This document shows, piece after piece, positions 33,205 through 41,727 of a stretch of DNA of 64,000 nucleotides. Made by a program: the position numbers and the translations under genes. The notes under the pieces were generated by a model, which saw only the letters and a program-made list of their open reading frames with translations, ran no database searches and was not told the origin of the DNA. Source of the stretch: G965215055 sp965215055 (GTDB taxonomy: Bacteria > Pseudomonadota > Gammaproteobacteria > UBA4575); the NCBI GenBank assembly GCA_965215055.1, contig OZ244046.1:558001-622000 (forward strand), given 5' to 3'. How positions within the stretch are numbered: the stretch's first letter is position 1; every line of letters begins with the position of its first letter.

Positions 33205-36200
33205 TGTACCCTCTCCTCAAACATTAACTCCCGAAAGAGAGGCTCAATAGTCTCGGCAGTCCAAGTTTCATCATGTGGTCTGACAGCATTCAGGGTGTGG
33301 TCGCCGTTGGTGTAAATGAGATCAAGTGATTCAGGAAGCTGCGCCCGATTGCGACCAAACCATGCATCCAGCGTAGTGTTGTCCACTTTCTCAAGATCGC
33401 GCCAGAGTATCAGACAGCGTCTCCCCTCTGCATCCGTGCCCGTGATGGCGAGCACACCTTCGACCCGGCGACGGGACTTGACCCGCAAGCCAATCAGGTA
33501 ATTGAAGGTTTCGGGCAGGTCCACCGGAACTTCGCTACGTGCGCCTTCGCGCACCACGGAGAGGGTGTAAGCAAAGGGATTGACAAAATTCTTCCCCAGC
33601 AGACAAGGACTGGAAGCTGTCTCTACACCAAGTGCGTAGCGCAACTGATAGTCTTCTGCCAGTTTGGAGTCCGCTAGGAGATCGCCGGCAGGCGGTGTCA
33701 GTTCAAGGCTGTCCAGCGTGTCCTCATAAGACTCCAGGCGAACATATTTGAAAAACTGTGTACTCCCTTTGCGTGAAACTGGTTTACCACCTTTCCAGCT
33801 TGGTGAATAGACGACCTTTTTCATTCGCGGTAACAGCACTGTATCGAAGTGCTTGCCCATTTCGACCAGGAGAAACTTGCGATGGCCCTCATCTTCTCGA
33901 TTGAGATTGATGACCGCATGGCCAGTTGTGCCGGAACCAGCAAAATAGTCAAGTGCGTATGAGTCTGTCCATGAGTGCGTAACACTTTTTATCAAGTATC
34001 GTATAAGTTTCTCAGGTTTGGGATTTTCAAAAATGTCGTTATTAAAAAGATTGATAATCTGCTGAGAGGCATCTTCATTTGTCTCCATTTCATAATGAAT
34101 TGGGGACAGAATATTTTTCATCTTTTTTATTTCCTTTCCTTGCTTAATATGATTGGGCCGAAAAGGAACTTTACTAATGTACATCTCATCTCCTGAAGCC
34201 AGGATTTCATCTAACTTACTTTGAGAATACCGCCACTCACCTTCAATTCGAAAAGTATCTTTATTAAATCCACTATGTACAACGACATCATCCAAGAGAC
34301 GTGTAACAATTGCCCCTTTAGACATATCTTGAGCTCGATAAACCCCGTCTTTGCATCCAAATTTCACAGACTCAGCAGGAAATGTAAGGATACTGAGCGG
34401 GTTGCCCGCATTATTCAGCGGTGTAAGCTTCCCTTCTGTTGTGGTTTCAATAGAGTAGGAGGGGCTTGCCACTGCATTCCGATTGAACGCTAGGATGAAA
34501 TCTGTCAGTTTTCCTATGTTTCGATGTAGAAAAGATGGCTTTTTTTTCTTTTCCCAAATAACTTCCGAGGCAAAATTTTCAGCACCATAGGTTTCTCCCA
34601 TACATAGCCACGCACGAGCAGCCTCAATTTCATCAATGGAAAAAAAGAATACGCCCGAAGATGCCTGTAGTTTCCTGGCAATTTCAGTTCGATTTACAAA
34701 CATCGATATCCATGATGAGTGCTGGTAACAATCCTTATAGATGAAGCCATCAGAACCCGTATTGTACGGTGGGTCAATGTAGATACACTGCACCTGCTCT
34801 TTATACCGTGCTTGAAGCAAGACCAACGCTTGAAAATTTTCGCCATGCACCAGCAGTCCGTTCGATTGCTCATCCAGTGACCCAGCATCAGACAACGCTG
34901 CCAACAACCTGTCAGTGAAGTCTTGGCTGAAATGCCGCGTATCCAGTACAAGAAAAGGGTTTGATTTCAAAAAATCTACATTCAGCGGACCGGTGTAGCC
35001 CGTGTCGCCGTTTCCCAAGTCACTGGCAATCTCGTCGAGGGCGAATAACCTTGTCCATTCCTTATGTTGTGCCGTATTAGCAATGATTTCGGGATAGAGC
35101 ATCTCCGGGACCCTGTCCAACGTTACACACCAGTGCGTTTCCAGCACGAATTTCTTCTTCAGCCAGAGTTGCTTCTGAAAATTCTCCAGTTGCGCCAAGA
35201 AAATGATAATTTTCTCGGCCACGTGGCGGACAGCGCGCATACGTGCCAGAGCGCGACGTAACTGAGCTGTATTCCCCAGTGCCAGATCATCAAGACTCAG
35301 TACCTCATTCTTCAGGTACAGGTCCAGTTCACGATGCAGGAAGCCACCCAGATCCTTGTGTATGAAATAGTCGAAGCTATTCTTGGCTGTGTATGCGGAC
35401 AGATGTTTATCCAGCACAGTCCGGTCTGAACTATTCTCAGTAGGTGCGAGTGTAGCAAGCGGGGCCACCCAGTCCGGTTGCAAGACTTTCAAGATTTGTT
35501 CACGGGCTGCTTCGTTGACCTGCTCCTGTTGCCGTTTCCCTGGATACTTATTTTTTTCGCCATCCGTCAATGGACGGTGTTCGAAACGGATGATCAGATC
35601 ATCGCCTTTGACAGCAATGGTGTTCTCACCACGGGCAAGTATGAAACGACGCTGCTTACCGCTGGCTTCTTTGATGTTATCCCTTTCGTTGTCGGCATTT
35701 TCAACCTCGAAACGCACACGCCGACCGTCCCCGACCTTGAACACATAGGAGGAGTAGTTCTCCGTCGTTTTGATGTAATACTGATCAGCATTGGCCCAAT
35801 GCAACTTCACCTCTTCACCATCGTAGGGGATTAGGTAGGTTGATTGCCCACCGCCAGAGTAACGGCGCAACGACATGAAGTCGCCCCCATCGTAATAGCG
35901 GGAAAAGAAATTAACGAGATGGTTATAGACATCTGTTTCGGCTTCCGCATCTGCCCGCGCTTCGGCTAGTTGCTGATTTAGTTCAGTAACCCTTGGAGCG
36001 GTTTCAGGATCGACACCCAAATTGCGGGCGGCCACCTTCGCACCCTCAAGCTCTCGTTCCAATGCTGCCCGCTCTTCACTAGCAATCCCCGCCAATGTCG
36101 TCTTCACCTGTGGCAACAGGTCGTTATCGAGAAAGTCTTCGATTTCTTTTGCTTTCAGGCTCATGACCCGATACAGGCCAAAGTCCAGGTCACCGCGGTC

Positions 36201-36338
36201 GAGTTGGAACATCTCGCGCAACAGAGTCTTCAGCCGGTCAAATTTTTCTCCGGGTTGCGTTACCATCTCGTAGGGTTTCAGTTTATTTATGAAAGAAGCC
36301 ACAGGCGATTTGGACTGGTCAATCAATCCGATGGCCAA
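33201..36338 (-). CDS. mod: Type III-like DNA adenine methyltransferase Mod
   Basis: 1045 residues from TTG; an ATG at 36266 (residue 25, MVTQPGEKF) is the alternative start. The catalytic motif DPPYN is at 522-526 and the SAM site DYFAGSGTTGHAV at 797-809, the beta-class order of type III Mod, with the target-recognition region between them (about 590-795). That region, 33960-34560, is clearly AT-rich. The first 500 residues are an extension, with a Glu/Ala coiled-coil (about 85-140) and a beta-rich segment, well beyond the usual 600-700-residue Mod. It would methylate adenine and guide Res. It is the first gene of the mod-HEPN-res operon, divergent from the dehydrogenase gene. Confidence 0.9.
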   Translation of the reverse strand: MAIGLIDQSKSPVASFINKLKPYEMVTQPGEKFDRLKTLLREMFQLDRGDLDFGLYRVMSLKAKEIEDFLDNDLLPQVKTTLAGIASEERAALERELEGAKVAARNLGVDPETAPRVTELNQQLAEARADAEAETDVYNHLVNFFSRYYDGGDFMSLRRYSGGGQSTYLIPYDGEEVKLHWANADQYYIKTTENYSSYVFKVGDGRRVRFEVENADNERDNIKEASGKQRRFILARGENTIAVKGDDLIIRFEHRPLTDGEKNKYPGKRQQEQVNEAAREQILKVLQPDWVAPLATLAPTENSSDRTVLDKHLSAYTAKNSFDYFIHKDLGGFLHRELDLYLKNEVLSLDDLALGNTAQLRRALARMRAVRHVAEKIIIFLAQLENFQKQLWLKKKFVLETHWCVTLDRVPEMLYPEIIANTAQHKEWTRLFALDEIASDLGNGDTGYTGPLNVDFLKSNPFLVLDTRHFSQDFTDRLLAALSDAGSLDEQSNGLLVHGENFQALVLLQARYKEQVQCIYIDPPYNTGSDGFIYKDCYQHSSWISMFVNRTEIARKLQASSGVFFFSIDEIEAARAWLCMGETYGAENFASEVIWEKKKKPSFLHRNIGKLTDFILAFNRNAVASPSYSIETTTEGKLTPLNNAGNPLSILTFPAESVKFGCKDGVYRAQDMSKGAIVTRLLDDVVVHSGFNKDTFRIEGEWRYSQSKLDEILASGDEMYISKVPFRPNHIKQGKEIKKMKNILSPIHYEMETNEDASQQIINLFNNDIFENPKPEKLIRYLIKSVTHSWTDSYALDYFAGSGTTGHAVINLNREDEGHRKFLLVEMGKHFDTVLLPRMKKVVYSPSWKGGKPVSRKGSTQFFKYVRLESYEDTLDSLELTPPAGDLLADSKLAEDYQLRYALGVETASSPCLLGKNFVNPFAYTLSVVREGARSEVPVDLPETFNYLIGLRVKSRRRVEGVLAITGTDAEGRRCLILWRDLEKVDNTTLDAWFGRNRAQLPESLDLIYTNGDHTLNAVRPHDETWTAETIEPLFRELMFEERVQ

Positions 36339-36366
36339 GCTTCATTTTTAACCAAGTTAGGCTAAA

Positions 36367-36375
36367 ATCATAGCA
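36367..36375 (-). promoter_or_regulatory. Candidate extended -10 promoter for mod operon
   Basis: TGCTATGAT on the minus strand: TGn plus TATGAT (5 of 6), 28 bases upstream of the mod TTG. The -35 region is weak (CTCAAA at 17 bases). It lies in the 69-base divergent gap between mod and the dehydrogenase gene. No Shine-Dalgarno sequence precedes the TTG, which leaves the mod start uncertain. Confidence 0.4.
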
Positions 36376-36407
36376 TAATTCATGAAGCCTTTGAGTCAGG
36401 CTCTTAA

Positions 36408-37307
36408 ATGAAACCAAACAAAATAGGTATGATCGGCTTGGGAATTATGGGAAAGCCCATGGCCATGAACTTGCTACGGGCCGATTACAAGCTGGGTTTA
36501 TACGCGCGCCGGAAAAGCTCCTTGCAGCCCTTCGAGTCGCATGACGTTGAGCAATACGAGACCCCCGCGGAATTGGCGCGGAACTGTGCGGTCACCATCA
36601 CGATCGTTGCCGACAGTCCTGATGTAACGGAAGTAATTACCGGTACGGATGGCATAATTCACGGTGCTGCCGCAGGACACGTCGTGATCGACATGAGCAC
36701 GATCTCCCCCGAGGTAACACGACAGCTTGCACAACAGCTTGGTGAAAAAAATATCGGGATGCTTGACGCACCGGTATCCGGTGGAGAACAGGGCGCTATC
36801 GATGGCACTCTGTCGATCATGGTGGGCGGCAGTACCGAGGTGTTTGACCAAGCCTTGCCGATATTGCAGTGCTTGGGGAAAAACATTACTCACGTTGGTA
36901 CTCACGGTGCCGGACAGGTGGCCAAGGCCTGTAACCAGATCCTGGTGGCGCAAACCATGTCGGCCGTTGCCGAGGCGTTTTTGCTGGCTGAATCTTCGGG
37001 CGTTGACCCGGGCAAGGTGCGCGAGGCTTTACTGGGCGGTTTTGCCTACAGCAAGATACTGGAGGTTCACGGCAAACGCATGCTGGATAATGCGTATCAG
37101 CCTGGTTTCAAGGCCAAGTTGCATTACAAGGATATGAAGATTGCGCTGAACAGCGCGAATGAAAACAAGGTCTCCATGCCCGGGGCCGAGTTGACCGCCA
37201 AGTATCTGCAAAAAATTGTTGCGCAAGGGGATGGAGAGCTGGACTCGGCGGCAGTTGCCAAGGTGATTTTTGGTGAAGCGGTGGAGGATGTTGACCGGGA
37301 CGGCTAG
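36408..37307 (+). CDS. 3-hydroxyacid dehydrogenase (GarR/tartronate semialdehyde reductase-like)
   Basis: 299 residues. The Rossmann start IGMIGLGIMGKPMAMNLL carries the beta-hydroxyacid dehydrogenase signature; FLDAPVSGG-type segment LDAPVSGGEQGAIDGTLSIMVGG is the substrate loop; GAGQVAKACNQILVAQ holds the catalytic Lys (about 171); YKDMKIALNSA is typical of the C-terminal helical domain. The closest match by motif is 2-hydroxy-3-oxopropionate reductase; 3-hydroxyisobutyrate or succinic-semialdehyde reductase are alternatives. It has no pathway partners nearby. It converges on lptE and shares its stop with it in a CTAG palindrome (37304-37307). Confidence 0.88.
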   Translation: MKPNKIGMIGLGIMGKPMAMNLLRADYKLGLYARRKSSLQPFESHDVEQYETPAELARNCAVTITIVADSPDVTEVITGTDGIIHGAAAGHVVIDMSTISPEVTRQLAQQLGEKNIGMLDAPVSGGEQGAIDGTLSIMVGGSTEVFDQALPILQCLGKNITHVGTHGAGQVAKACNQILVAQTMSAVAEAFLLAESSGVDPGKVREALLGGFAYSKILEVHGKRMLDNAYQPGFKAKLHYKDMKIALNSANENKVSMPGAELTAKYLQKIVAQGDGELDSAAVAKVIFGEAVEDVDRDG

Positions 37308-37804
37308 TCCTCGATCTTTTGCAGGCGGTACAGTATACGTCTTGCAGCGTCCCTCCGCATTTCATCAAGCAACTGTTGCTCTTCCTCCCTGGTGCCCAGC
37401 ACGTTATCTTTGTCGAAGACAAGGTTCCGGGTCACGCTGATACTTTGCTTGCCAAGCAGGTAGCTGTTGTCAGGTTTTCTCACGTCGAAGGTAACACTCA
37501 AAGTCAGTCCATACTCCCGTACCTTGCCTTCATTATCGAATGCGAGCACGGTCTTGGAGGTGTGCTCGCGTAACACGTTTACCAGGATTTTTGCCTGGTC
37601 TTTTTCAACCACGTTGATTTGACGCGATTCGAGGCTTTGCATGATGAGGTGAGACAATTCGGGACTTGATGAGGTGCTTTGCACCGAGACGGCGTCCAGG
37701 TCGTCCGGTAATTTTCCCGTTCCTGCCAAGTGAAACCCGCAGCCAGCCAACCCGCCGAGGAAAACCAGCATGCAGAGAATCCTGTTGATGCTCGTGTTGA
37801 TCAT
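37304..37804 (-). CDS. lptE: LPS assembly lipoprotein LptE
   Basis: 166 residues. The N-terminus is a lipoprotein signal ending in GGLAGC (lipobox LAGC). The mature protein starts GFHLAG, the family's GFxLRG-like motif, and continues with the compact LptE fold (SPELSHLIMQSLESRQINVV, then YGLTLSVTFDVRKPD and the basic SVTRNLVFDKDNVLGTREEEQQLLDEMRRDAARRIL helix). LptE plugs LptD in the outer membrane and helps deliver LPS. It follows leuS by 7 bases as usual. What normally follows it, holA, is displaced. Its stop overlaps that of the convergent dehydrogenase gene by 4 bases. Confidence 0.95.
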   Translation of the reverse strand: MINTSINRILCMLVFLGGLAGCGFHLAGTGKLPDDLDAVSVQSTSSSPELSHLIMQSLESRQINVVEKDQAKILVNVLREHTSKTVLAFDNEGKVREYGLTLSVTFDVRKPDNSYLLGKQSISVTRNLVFDKDNVLGTREEEQQLLDEMRRDAARRILYRLQKIED

Positions 37805-37811
37805 GAGCGGT

Positions 37812-40271
37812 TCAGGATACCACTATATTGACCAGGCGTTGCGGTACGACGATTATTTTCACGATTTTTTTGTTTTCAATAAAGCGTTGTACGTTTTCAT
37901 TACTCAAGGCAGCTTTTTCCACGTCTTCATTCCCGGCGCCTGAGGGGACATTGACGGTGGCACGTTTTTTGCCGTTTACCTGCACAACAAGACCGACAGT
38001 ATCTCTTTTCAGTGCGTTAACATCTACTTCGGGCCAGGCTGCCTCGTGAACGGGTACGTCGTGCCCCAGCCGTTGCCACAGAGCATGGCATACGTGCGGC
38101 AAGACGGGCGCAAGCATCAACAGGACGGATTGCAGTGCTTCCTGGTATACGGCGCGTCCCCGGGATGATTCATCCTTGAAGCTGGTCATTGCATTTACCA
38201 GTTCCATATTTGCAGCGATCGCGGTGTTGAACGTGTAGCGCCTGCCAATGTCATCGGTTACTTTTTTTATCGTGGCGTGGGTCTTGTGCCTCAGTCGGCC
38301 TTGTTCTTCATTCAGATCGTTCGCCTTCAAAGCATCTTTGGACACGCCGCCAGTCTCCACGTGGTTTTCAACCAGGTTCCACAGCCTGTTGATAAACCGG
38401 TGTGCCCCCTCTACCGCGGCGTCCGACCATTCCAGGGTATGATCAGGCGGTGCCGCGAACATGGCAAACAGGCGCACGGTATCCGCGCCGTACTTGTCTA
38501 TCAGTTTCTCGGGGTCTACCGTGTTGCCTTTCGATTTAGACATCTTGGCACCATCTTTCAATACCATGCCCTGGGTCAAGAGGTTCACAAAAGGCTCATC
38601 AAAGCTGTACAAGCCTTCATCACGCATGAGCTTGTTGAAGAAGCGCGCGTATAGAAGATGTAATACGGCGTGCTCGATACCACCGATATACTGGTCAACC
38701 GGCATCCAGTAACGCACCCGCTCGTCCAGCATGGAGACGTTATTGTCCACACAGCAGTAACGGGCAAAGTACCAGCTTGATTCAAAAAACGTGTCGAAGG
38801 TGTCGGTCTCCCTCGTTGCAGGACCGTTGCACTTGGGACATGCAACCTGCGTAAACTCCGACAGGGATTTGAGCGGAGATGCCTTGTCATCAAAATGAAT
38901 TTCTTCCGGCAGGCACACGGGCAGGTCTTCTTCGGGCACCGGTACCGCCCCGCACTTGTCACAGTTGATGACGGGAATAGGACAGCCCCAGTAACGCTGG
39001 CGGGATATGCCCCAGTCGCGCAACCGGTAATTGACGCGGCGTTCTCCCTTGCCTTTTTCCTCCAGTTCGGTCGCGATTGCATCAAAGGCCTGTTGCGAAC
39101 TCAAGCCATCAAATTGCCGGGAATGCAGCAGCCAGCCTTCATCGACAAACGCGCCCCGTGAAATATCTACGGAGGCGTCGTCCTTGTGCGGATAAACGAC
39201 CGGCTTGACAGGCAACCCGTATTGCGTCGCAAATTCCCAGTCACGCTGATCGTGCGCAGGAACGGCCATCACCGCACCCGAACCGTATTCAATCAAAACG
39301 AAGTTGGCGATCCAGATGGGAATTTTCTCATCGGTGAGAGGATGCCGTGCATAAAGACCCGTATCGACACCATGTTTTTGCAAGGTGTTTATTTCTACTT
39401 CGGAGACCCTGGTCTGTTTGCACGTTTGCAGAAATTCCGCGATTGCCGGTGAGGACTGCGCGGCCTGGACAGCCAGCGCGTGCTCGGGGGCAACGGCGAG
39501 ATAGGTTACTCCCATCAGGGTGTCGGGCCTGGTCGTGAATACGCTTAAAGGTTCCTGGTCTTCAACTTCAAAAATGACTTCCACGCCTTGTGAACGCCCG
39601 ATCCAGTTGACTTGCATGGTCTTGACTTGTTCCGGCCAGCTATGCAGCCGTTCGATATCTTCCAGCAGTTCATCCGCATAGTCCGTTATCTTCAAAAACC
39701 ACTGCGGAATTTCCTTGCGTTCGACGACGGCACCCGACCTCCAGCCACGTCCGTCAATAACCTGTTCATTGGCAAGTACCGTTTGATCTACGGGGTCCCA
39801 GTTCACCACTGCCTTTTTTTTGTATACCAGGCCCTTGGCGTACAGCCTGGTAAAAAACCACTGTTCCCAGCGGTAGTATTCCGGATGGCAGGTCGCCAGT
39901 TCACGGTTCCAGTCGTAGGCAAAACCCAGTCGCTTGAGTTGCACGCGCATGTGATCGATATTTGCATAGGTCCACCTGGCAGGCGGAACCTTGTTCTCGA
40001 TAGCGGCGTTTTCAGCAGGCAGGCCGAATGCATCCCACCCCATGGGCTGCAAGACGTTTTTGCCCTGCATACGCTGGTAGCGGCTGATGACGTCGCCAAT
40101 GGTGTAGTTGCGCACGTGCCCCATGTGCAGACGCCCACTCGGGTATGGAAACATGGACAGGCAATAAAATTTTTCCAGGCGCTCATCTTCGGTTGCCTTG
40201 AATACCTGCTGCTCTTCCCACCAGGCTTGCACGGCAGGTTCGAGTTCCCGGGGATTGTAGGAATTTCGCAT
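37812..40271 (-). CDS. leuS: Leucine--tRNA ligase
   Basis: 819 residues from ATG; a TTG two codons upstream is also in frame. Class I synthetase with HIGH-type HMGHVRNYTIGDV, the conserved GWDAFGLPAENAAI, a CP1 editing domain (with TRPDTLMGVTYLAV, and AVPAHDQRDWEFA), the KMSKS site in GAKMSKSKGNTV and a helical anticodon domain. The Zn-domain cysteines CDKCG and CPKCNGP are present. It is somewhat shorter than E. coli LeuRS (860). It lies between manC and lptE on the leftward strand. Confidence 0.97.
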   Translation of the reverse strand: MRNSYNPRELEPAVQAWWEEQQVFKATEDERLEKFYCLSMFPYPSGRLHMGHVRNYTIGDVISRYQRMQGKNVLQPMGWDAFGLPAENAAIENKVPPARWTYANIDHMRVQLKRLGFAYDWNRELATCHPEYYRWEQWFFTRLYAKGLVYKKKAVVNWDPVDQTVLANEQVIDGRGWRSGAVVERKEIPQWFLKITDYADELLEDIERLHSWPEQVKTMQVNWIGRSQGVEVIFEVEDQEPLSVFTTRPDTLMGVTYLAVAPEHALAVQAAQSSPAIAEFLQTCKQTRVSEVEINTLQKHGVDTGLYARHPLTDEKIPIWIANFVLIEYGSGAVMAVPAHDQRDWEFATQYGLPVKPVVYPHKDDASVDISRGAFVDEGWLLHSRQFDGLSSQQAFDAIATELEEKGKGERRVNYRLRDWGISRQRYWGCPIPVINCDKCGAVPVPEEDLPVCLPEEIHFDDKASPLKSLSEFTQVACPKCNGPATRETDTFDTFFESSWYFARYCCVDNNVSMLDERVRYWMPVDQYIGGIEHAVLHLLYARFFNKLMRDEGLYSFDEPFVNLLTQGMVLKDGAKMSKSKGNTVDPEKLIDKYGADTVRLFAMFAAPPDHTLEWSDAAVEGAHRFINRLWNLVENHVETGGVSKDALKANDLNEEQGRLRHKTHATIKKVTDDIGRRYTFNTAIAANMELVNAMTSFKDESSRGRAVYQEALQSVLLMLAPVLPHVCHALWQRLGHDVPVHEAAWPEVDVNALKRDTVGLVVQVNGKKRATVNVPSGAGNEDVEKAALSNENVQRFIENKKIVKIIVVPQRLVNIVVS

Positions 40272-40283
40272 GTTCAATGGCCG

Positions 40284-41714
40284 TCAGCGGCCGTAGACGT
40301 CGTCAAAGCGCGTAATATCGTCCTCTCCCAGGTACTCGCCTGACTGTACTTCGACAAGTTCGAGTGGAGCTGAACCCGGATTTTCCAGGCGATGCCTGGT
40401 ACCGGCAGGGATGTAGGTTGATTCATTTGTATTTAACAAGAACTCGTCTTCTCCGCGAGTGACTTTGGCAGTACCGTTGACAACGATCCAGTGCTCCGCA
40501 CGATGGCGATGTGCCTGCAGGGAAAGTTTTTGTCCCGGGTATACGATGATGCGCTTTACTTGAAACCTGTCTCCCTTGTCAACCGTTTCATAAGTTCCCC
40601 ATGGCCTGTATACCCTGGGATGCAGGTCAACTTCACTCCGTCCACTTTTTTTCAGCTTCTCAACAATACTCTTGACTTCCTGGGCGCGATCACGCGGCAT
40701 GACCAGTACTGCATCCGAGGTTTCGACAATAACCTGGTCTTTTATCCCTACGGCAGCAATCAAACGATTGTTGGCGTGGAGGTAGCATCCGCTGCAATCT
40801 TCTTCTATAACGTCACCACGAACTGCATTGTCCTTACCGTCTTTTGCGAATGATTGCCATAATGTGCGCCAGGACCCCACGTCACTCCAGGCACTTTCAA
40901 GAGGCACAACCGCGGCTTTTGCGGTCTTTTCCATGACTGCATAGTCAATGGAAATTTCCGTGGCGTTTGAAAATTCCTGTGCATCCAGGCGAATAAAATC
41001 CAGGTCACGCCTGCTTTTTTCGTACGCCCGGCTGCACGTCTCAAACATGCCGGGCTGCAGCTTTTTGATTTCGTCCAGGTAGACGTCGGCAGGAAACAGA
41101 AACATGCCGCTGTTCCAGAGATAATCGCCGCTGGCCAGGTATTCTTTCGCTACATTGTAACCGGGTTTTTCGACAAATTCGCTTACACGATAAACAGGCC
41201 TTTCGTTTACTTTCACCGGGTTCGTTCGGTCCAGCCTGATGTAGCCAAAGCCCGTCTCCGCGCGTACAGGTACTACACCGAAGGTCACGAGCATGTCGCG
41301 CGCGGCTTGGCGTGCCGCAGTTACCGCAGACTGGAATTCATCCAGGTCGGCAACGGTATGGTCGGCGGGTAATACCAGCAACTGGGCACCGGGGTTTCGA
41401 TGCAGGACGTGGATTGCCGCGACGGTGATTGCAGGCGCGGTATTGCGCCCGACAGGCTCCAGTATGATGTCCGCTTCTTTCACGTTTGCCTGGCGCAGTT
41501 GTTCCGCAACCATGAAGCGGTGCTCGTCATTACAAACGACCAGCATTCCGTGCGTATCGCCCAGGTCCGTGGTTCGCTTCAGGGTCGATTGAAACAGGCT
41601 TTCGTCCCCACCCAGGGGAATAAATTGTTTCGGGTAAAGTCTCCTGGAAAGCGGCCATAACCGCGTACCGGAACCACCTGACAATATTACGGGTACGATC
41701 GGGCAAGTTGACAT
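40284..41714 (-). CDS. manC: Mannose-1-phosphate guanylyltransferase/mannose-6-phosphate isomerase
   Basis: 476 residues from the ATG giving MSTCPIVPVILSGGSGTRLWPLSRRLYPKQF; the open frame upstream overlaps lnt and is ignored. The N-terminal nucleotidyltransferase (about 1-290) has the pyrophosphorylase signature GGSGTRLWP and the FVEKP motif. The C-terminal cupin (about 350-476) has RPWGTYETVDKG and QAHRHRAEHWIVVNG, the type II PMI metal site. It makes GDP-mannose from mannose-1-phosphate. ManC-type genes usually sit in polysaccharide clusters, but here it stands alone between lnt and leuS. It ends 12 bases before leuS, so the two are likely co-transcribed. Confidence 0.94.
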   Translation of the reverse strand: MSTCPIVPVILSGGSGTRLWPLSRRLYPKQFIPLGGDESLFQSTLKRTTDLGDTHGMLVVCNDEHRFMVAEQLRQANVKEADIILEPVGRNTAPAITVAAIHVLHRNPGAQLLVLPADHTVADLDEFQSAVTAARQAARDMLVTFGVVPVRAETGFGYIRLDRTNPVKVNERPVYRVSEFVEKPGYNVAKEYLASGDYLWNSGMFLFPADVYLDEIKKLQPGMFETCSRAYEKSRRDLDFIRLDAQEFSNATEISIDYAVMEKTAKAAVVPLESAWSDVGSWRTLWQSFAKDGKDNAVRGDVIEEDCSGCYLHANNRLIAAVGIKDQVIVETSDAVLVMPRDRAQEVKSIVEKLKKSGRSEVDLHPRVYRPWGTYETVDKGDRFQVKRIIVYPGQKLSLQAHRHRAEHWIVVNGTAKVTRGEDEFLLNTNESTYIPAGTRHRLENPGSAPLELVEVQSGEYLGEDDITRFDDVYGR

Positions 41715-41727
41715 GATTAAAGCCGTA

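Larger units (their letters stand above)
27956..37307. mobile_element. Putative genomic island between lptE and holA
   Basis: A segment of about 9.3 kb separating lptE from holA, which are neighbours in many gammaproteobacteria. It holds a tyrosine recombinase, a type III-like mod-HEPN-res operon and a convergent hydroxyacid dehydrogenase. The HEPN gene and the target-recognition part of mod are visibly richer in A+T than the flanks. No tRNA, transposase or long direct repeat was found at either end, so exact borders and mechanism are unknown. The dehydrogenase (36408-37307) may be an older resident rather than cargo. The inference rests on gene content and on the disrupted conserved gene order. 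Confidence 0.6.
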
